This document shows positions 12,921 through 15,191 of a stretch of 15,191 nt of DNA, one piece after another. This DNA comes from an uncultured Acidimicrobiaceae bacterium (GTDB taxonomy: Bacteria; Actinomycetota; Acidimicrobiia; Acidimicrobiales; UBA8592): contig CAJWET010000023.1 of assembly GCA_913031515.1 (NCBI GenBank), forward strand, positions 1 to 15,191. Reading direction: 5' to 3'. Under the pieces are notes generated by a model. The model was not told the DNA's origin. It was given only the letters and a program-made list of their open reading frames with translations, and made no database searches. Every line of letters starts with the position of its first letter. Position 1 is the stretch's first letter. The translations under genes and the position numbers were made by a program.

Positions 12921-15191
12921 ATGAGACGATTCAGCGCCCTTTTCCGTCTAGCTATCGTTTTGTCTTTAACCGGTTTCGTTGTAGGTATTGTCAGTATCCT
13001 TGGTGCCCCTCATGTTGGAGATATAGCAACTTCGGGGGAGTGGTCACATAGTCCAGTGGGACTTGCAAGTACCGGTACTCGTTCTCTGGTCTACGATCGT
13101 AATGGAGAACTTATGGCGACTTTCTTTGATGAGAATCGATCTCCAATTCTTCTTGACCAAATTCCAGTTGAAGTCCAACAAGCAATACTAGCTATAGAAG
13201 ATGCAAATTTTTACGCCCACCAAGGTGTAGATCTAAAAGCGACCGGCAGAGCCCTAATCGAGAACGTTGATGCTGGAGGGATAAGCCAAGGTGGATCAAC
13301 CATCACTCAACAATTAATAAAGAACCTCGTCCTGAGTTCTGAGCAGACAGTCGAACGAAAAGTTCAAGAAGCAGCCCTAGCTGTTCGACTCGAAGATCAG
13401 CTTACCAAAGACGAAATCTATGAAATCTACCTCAATACTGTTTTCTTCGGAAGCACGGCTTATGGTGTGAAAGCGGCTGCAGAGGTTTACTTCGGCCTAG
13501 ACCTCGCGAACAAATCCCCAGAAGAGATTACTGAAGCACTTGATGAAGGACTCGGTTGGCCCGAAGCGGCCTTGTTGGCATCACTTATCAGTAATCCAAG
13601 TGTCAATGACCCAACCGTGAACCCCCAAATTGCGAAATACCAGCGAAGTATCGTTCTTGACCGTCTAGCCGAACTTGGATTTTTCACTGAAGCTGAAGCC
13701 CAAGAGTACGCTCAGGATCCACTGCCAACCCAGAGAAACCAGCCGTCACTTCCATCGGCAGATGACTTCTTCGTAGCAGAAGTCAGACGCATACTACTTG
13801 AGGATCCCACCTACCTTGGGGGAGGTTTGGAGTCACGGCTTGAAGATCTCCTAGGAATTAACGGAGGGATACGTGTATACACCACATTTGATCCAACGGT
13901 ACAAAATATGGCGATGGAAGCCCGAGATGAAGTCCTTAAAGTCCGGTGGCAGGTTGACCCTACATTTACGATCGGCGTAGCCTCGGTCGAACCAGATACC
14001 GGAGCAGTCCGTGCAATGATCGGAGGGGAAAGCTTTGACACGGAAAGCCAATTTAACCTTGCAACACAAGGACGTCGTCAACCTGGTTCATCATTTAAGA
14101 CATTCGTCCTCACAGCAGCCTTACGTAGAGGGATTCAAACAGATGACAAAGTCAACGGAGAAGGCCCCTGTGAATTTCCTGAAGAAACTGAGCCAGATGG
14201 AATTTATGAGGCAAATAATTTCGCAAATGATGAAGGAGAAATAGCTGAAATACGGGATCTTGCACTGAAATCATCGAACTGTGGATTTTTGAAACTAGGA
14301 CAAATCGTCGGAATTATAAATGTTATAGATACAGCGAAACTTCTCGGGATCAAAAGCGAACTAGACCCAGTGATTTCGCTACCGCTAGGAGTTGAGGAAG
14401 TTAGCCCAATGGAGATGGCGACAGCTTATGCGACATTGGCTACAGGTGGTCTCCAGCGAGAACCGTATTTCATTGAAAGGATTGAGCGGTTAGATGGTGA
14501 GGAATGGATTTCAATCTATGACCATGTCGATGACGGTAGATTTCTACCAGAAAGGGTCATAACTGAAAATGTCGCGTGCTGGACCACCGAGGTTCTTCGG
14601 GTGAATATGTTGGCCGGAACGGGCACACGAGCTGGAAGTCAGATGGGTTCACAGCAGGCAGCTGGGAAAACGGGAACAACGGAAAATTTCGAAGATGCTT
14701 GGTTTGTAGGGTACACACCGTACCTTTCGACAGCAGTGTGGATGGGGAATCCCGATGAGAAAATTACAATGCGCGGTATTCAACCGTTTGGCAATGTGAC
14801 CGGAGGTTCTTTCCCCGCCGTAGCATGGGGTCTCTTTAATGCAAAATACCATGAGGATTTACCTGATAGATCATTCCCATATTGCCCTCGCTTCGCCCAA
14901 GAAGGTGAATATTTGCGGACAGAAGATGACCCAGAAAAGGGGACAGATCCATGCCCCGACCAAGTGGCTTTAGATTATTTCAGCGATGAGGAAATTGATG
15001 CTTGTGAAGATGAAGTTCCAGAAGATTTTGAGGAATGCGAGTACGAATACGATTATCTCGATGATGACGCCGTAAGAGTGATCGTATACTGCGGAGATCC
15101 ACCGCCAGAGGAGGAGGAAGAGGATCCAGATGAAGGGGAGGAAGAGGATCCAGATGAAGGGGAGGAAGAGGATCCAGATGAAGGGGAGGAA
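12921..15191 (+). CDS. Class A penicillin-binding protein (PBP1A-type), 3' end beyond window
   Basis: The frame is open from the ATG at 12921 to the window end (757 residues, incomplete). The protein is a bifunctional peptidoglycan synthase: a short cytoplasmic tail, one membrane anchor (about 8-30), a GT51 glycosyltransferase domain with catalytic Glu93 in EDANFYAHQG, GGSTITQQ (124-131) and the LNTVFFG to EVYFG segment (171-192), and a transpeptidase domain with Ser390-x-x-Lys393 (PGSSFK), SSN (451-453) and KTGT (583-586). It polymerises and cross-links the cell wall outside the membrane. After about 655 comes an acidic, cysteine-containing tail (Cys655, 678, 695, 706, 724) that passes into EEEDPDEG repeats. 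An in-frame TGA at 12912 fixes the ATG at 12921 as the first ATG. The ribosome binding site is not evident. Confidence 0.93.
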   Translation, partial: MRRFSALFRLAIVLSLTGFVVGIVSILGAPHVGDIATSGEWSHSPVGLASTGTRSLVYDRNGELMATFFDENRSPILLDQIPVEVQQAILAIEDANFYAHQGVDLKATGRALIENVDAGGISQGGSTITQQLIKNLVLSSEQTVERKVQEAALAVRLEDQLTKDEIYEIYLNTVFFGSTAYGVKAAAEVYFGLDLANKSPEEITEALDEGLGWPEAALLASLISNPSVNDPTVNPQIAKYQRSIVLDRLAELGFFTEAEAQEYAQDPLPTQRNQPSLPSADDFFVAEVRRILLEDPTYLGGGLESRLEDLLGINGGIRVYTTFDPTVQNMAMEARDEVLKVRWQVDPTFTIGVASVEPDTGAVRAMIGGESFDTESQFNLATQGRRQPGSSFKTFVLTAALRRGIQTDDKVNGEGPCEFPEETEPDGIYEANNFANDEGEIAEIRDLALKSSNCGFLKLGQIVGIINVIDTAKLLGIKSELDPVISLPLGVEEVSPMEMATAYATLATGGLQREPYFIERIERLDGEEWISIYDHVDDGRFLPERVITENVACWTTEVLRVNMLAGTGTRAGSQMGSQQAAGKTGTTENFEDAWFVGYTPYLSTAVWMGNPDEKITMRGIQPFGNVTGGSFPAVAWGLFNAKYHEDLPDRSFPYCPRFAQEGEYLRTEDDPEKGTDPCPDQVALDYFSDEEIDACEDEVPEDFEECEYEYDYLDDDAVRVIVYCGDPPPEEEEEDPDEGEEEDPDEGEEEDPDEGEE
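15114..15191 (+). repeat. Tandem 24-bp coding repeat (EEEDPDEG) in the PBP tail
   Basis: Three identical 24-base units start at 15114, 15138 and 15162, followed by the first six bases of a fourth unit at the window end. Each unit encodes EEEDPDEG. The copies are identical at the DNA level, including third positions, which points to recent expansion by slippage and probable length variation between strains. The true copy number is unknown because the window stops inside the array. Confidence 0.9.

Overview
The window most likely comes from a free-living, probably marine, actinobacterium-like organism (Acidimicrobiia-like is my best guess, with moderate confidence). It contains a PPOX-class enzyme of the F420-type family, a CYP153-type P450, a Rieske oxygenase, a class A penicillin-binding protein and several apparently leaderless genes with a TANNNT -10 box. 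Most of the sequence has mid-range GC. The exception is the P450 gene, which is clearly GC-rich (hand counts: about 65% G+C in 10861-10920, against 38% in 12541-12600 and 47% in 8521-8580).

Layout. 1-87: the last codons of an unidentified plus-strand gene. 84-2390: a signalling neighbourhood made of single modules on separate genes. These are a stand-alone PAS-fold protein, two small membrane proteins in divergent orientation, a 63-residue helical-hairpin protein that resembles an isolated histidine-phosphotransfer (DHp) element, and, overlapping it by 1 base, a tandem double-receiver protein with no output domain. 2538-3017: a YbaK/EbsC-type aminoacyl-tRNA deacylase.

3118-8838: a catabolic and tailoring block. 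A minus-strand operon encodes an SDR with eroded signature motifs, followed by a Rieske non-heme iron oxygenase. Divergent from it are an APH-like small-molecule phosphotransferase (followed in frame by the relic of a second copy of its C-terminus), an HSL-type alpha/beta hydrolase, an eight-cysteine zinc-ribbon protein on the other strand, and a class I methyltransferase. 8872-9864: a membrane fatty-acid desaturase, convergent with the methyltransferase across a perfect 11-bp inverted repeat.

10011-11431: tRNA-Val(UAC), followed only 21 bases later by a GC-rich CYP153 alkane/fatty-acid hydroxylase gene, which looks recently acquired. 11546-12866: a divergent pair, an inositol-monophosphatase-family phosphatase and a PPOX/F420-type oxidoreductase. 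Both appear to be transcribed from leaderless promoters. 12921-end: a bifunctional class A PBP. Its C-terminal tail becomes an acidic 24-bp tandem repeat, in which the window ends.

Functionally, the oxygenases (Rieske, CYP153), SDR, hydrolase, phosphotransferase and desaturase suggest oxidative use or remodelling of lipids, alkanes or ring compounds. No ferredoxin or reductase partner for either oxygenase lies in the window. Five starts share an identical TANNNT-6 nt-start geometry, which suggests a general leaderless expression mode in this genome and helped me choose starts. No CRISPR array, insertion sequence, integrase or replication origin was seen, and no gene-free stretch exceeds about 220 bases.
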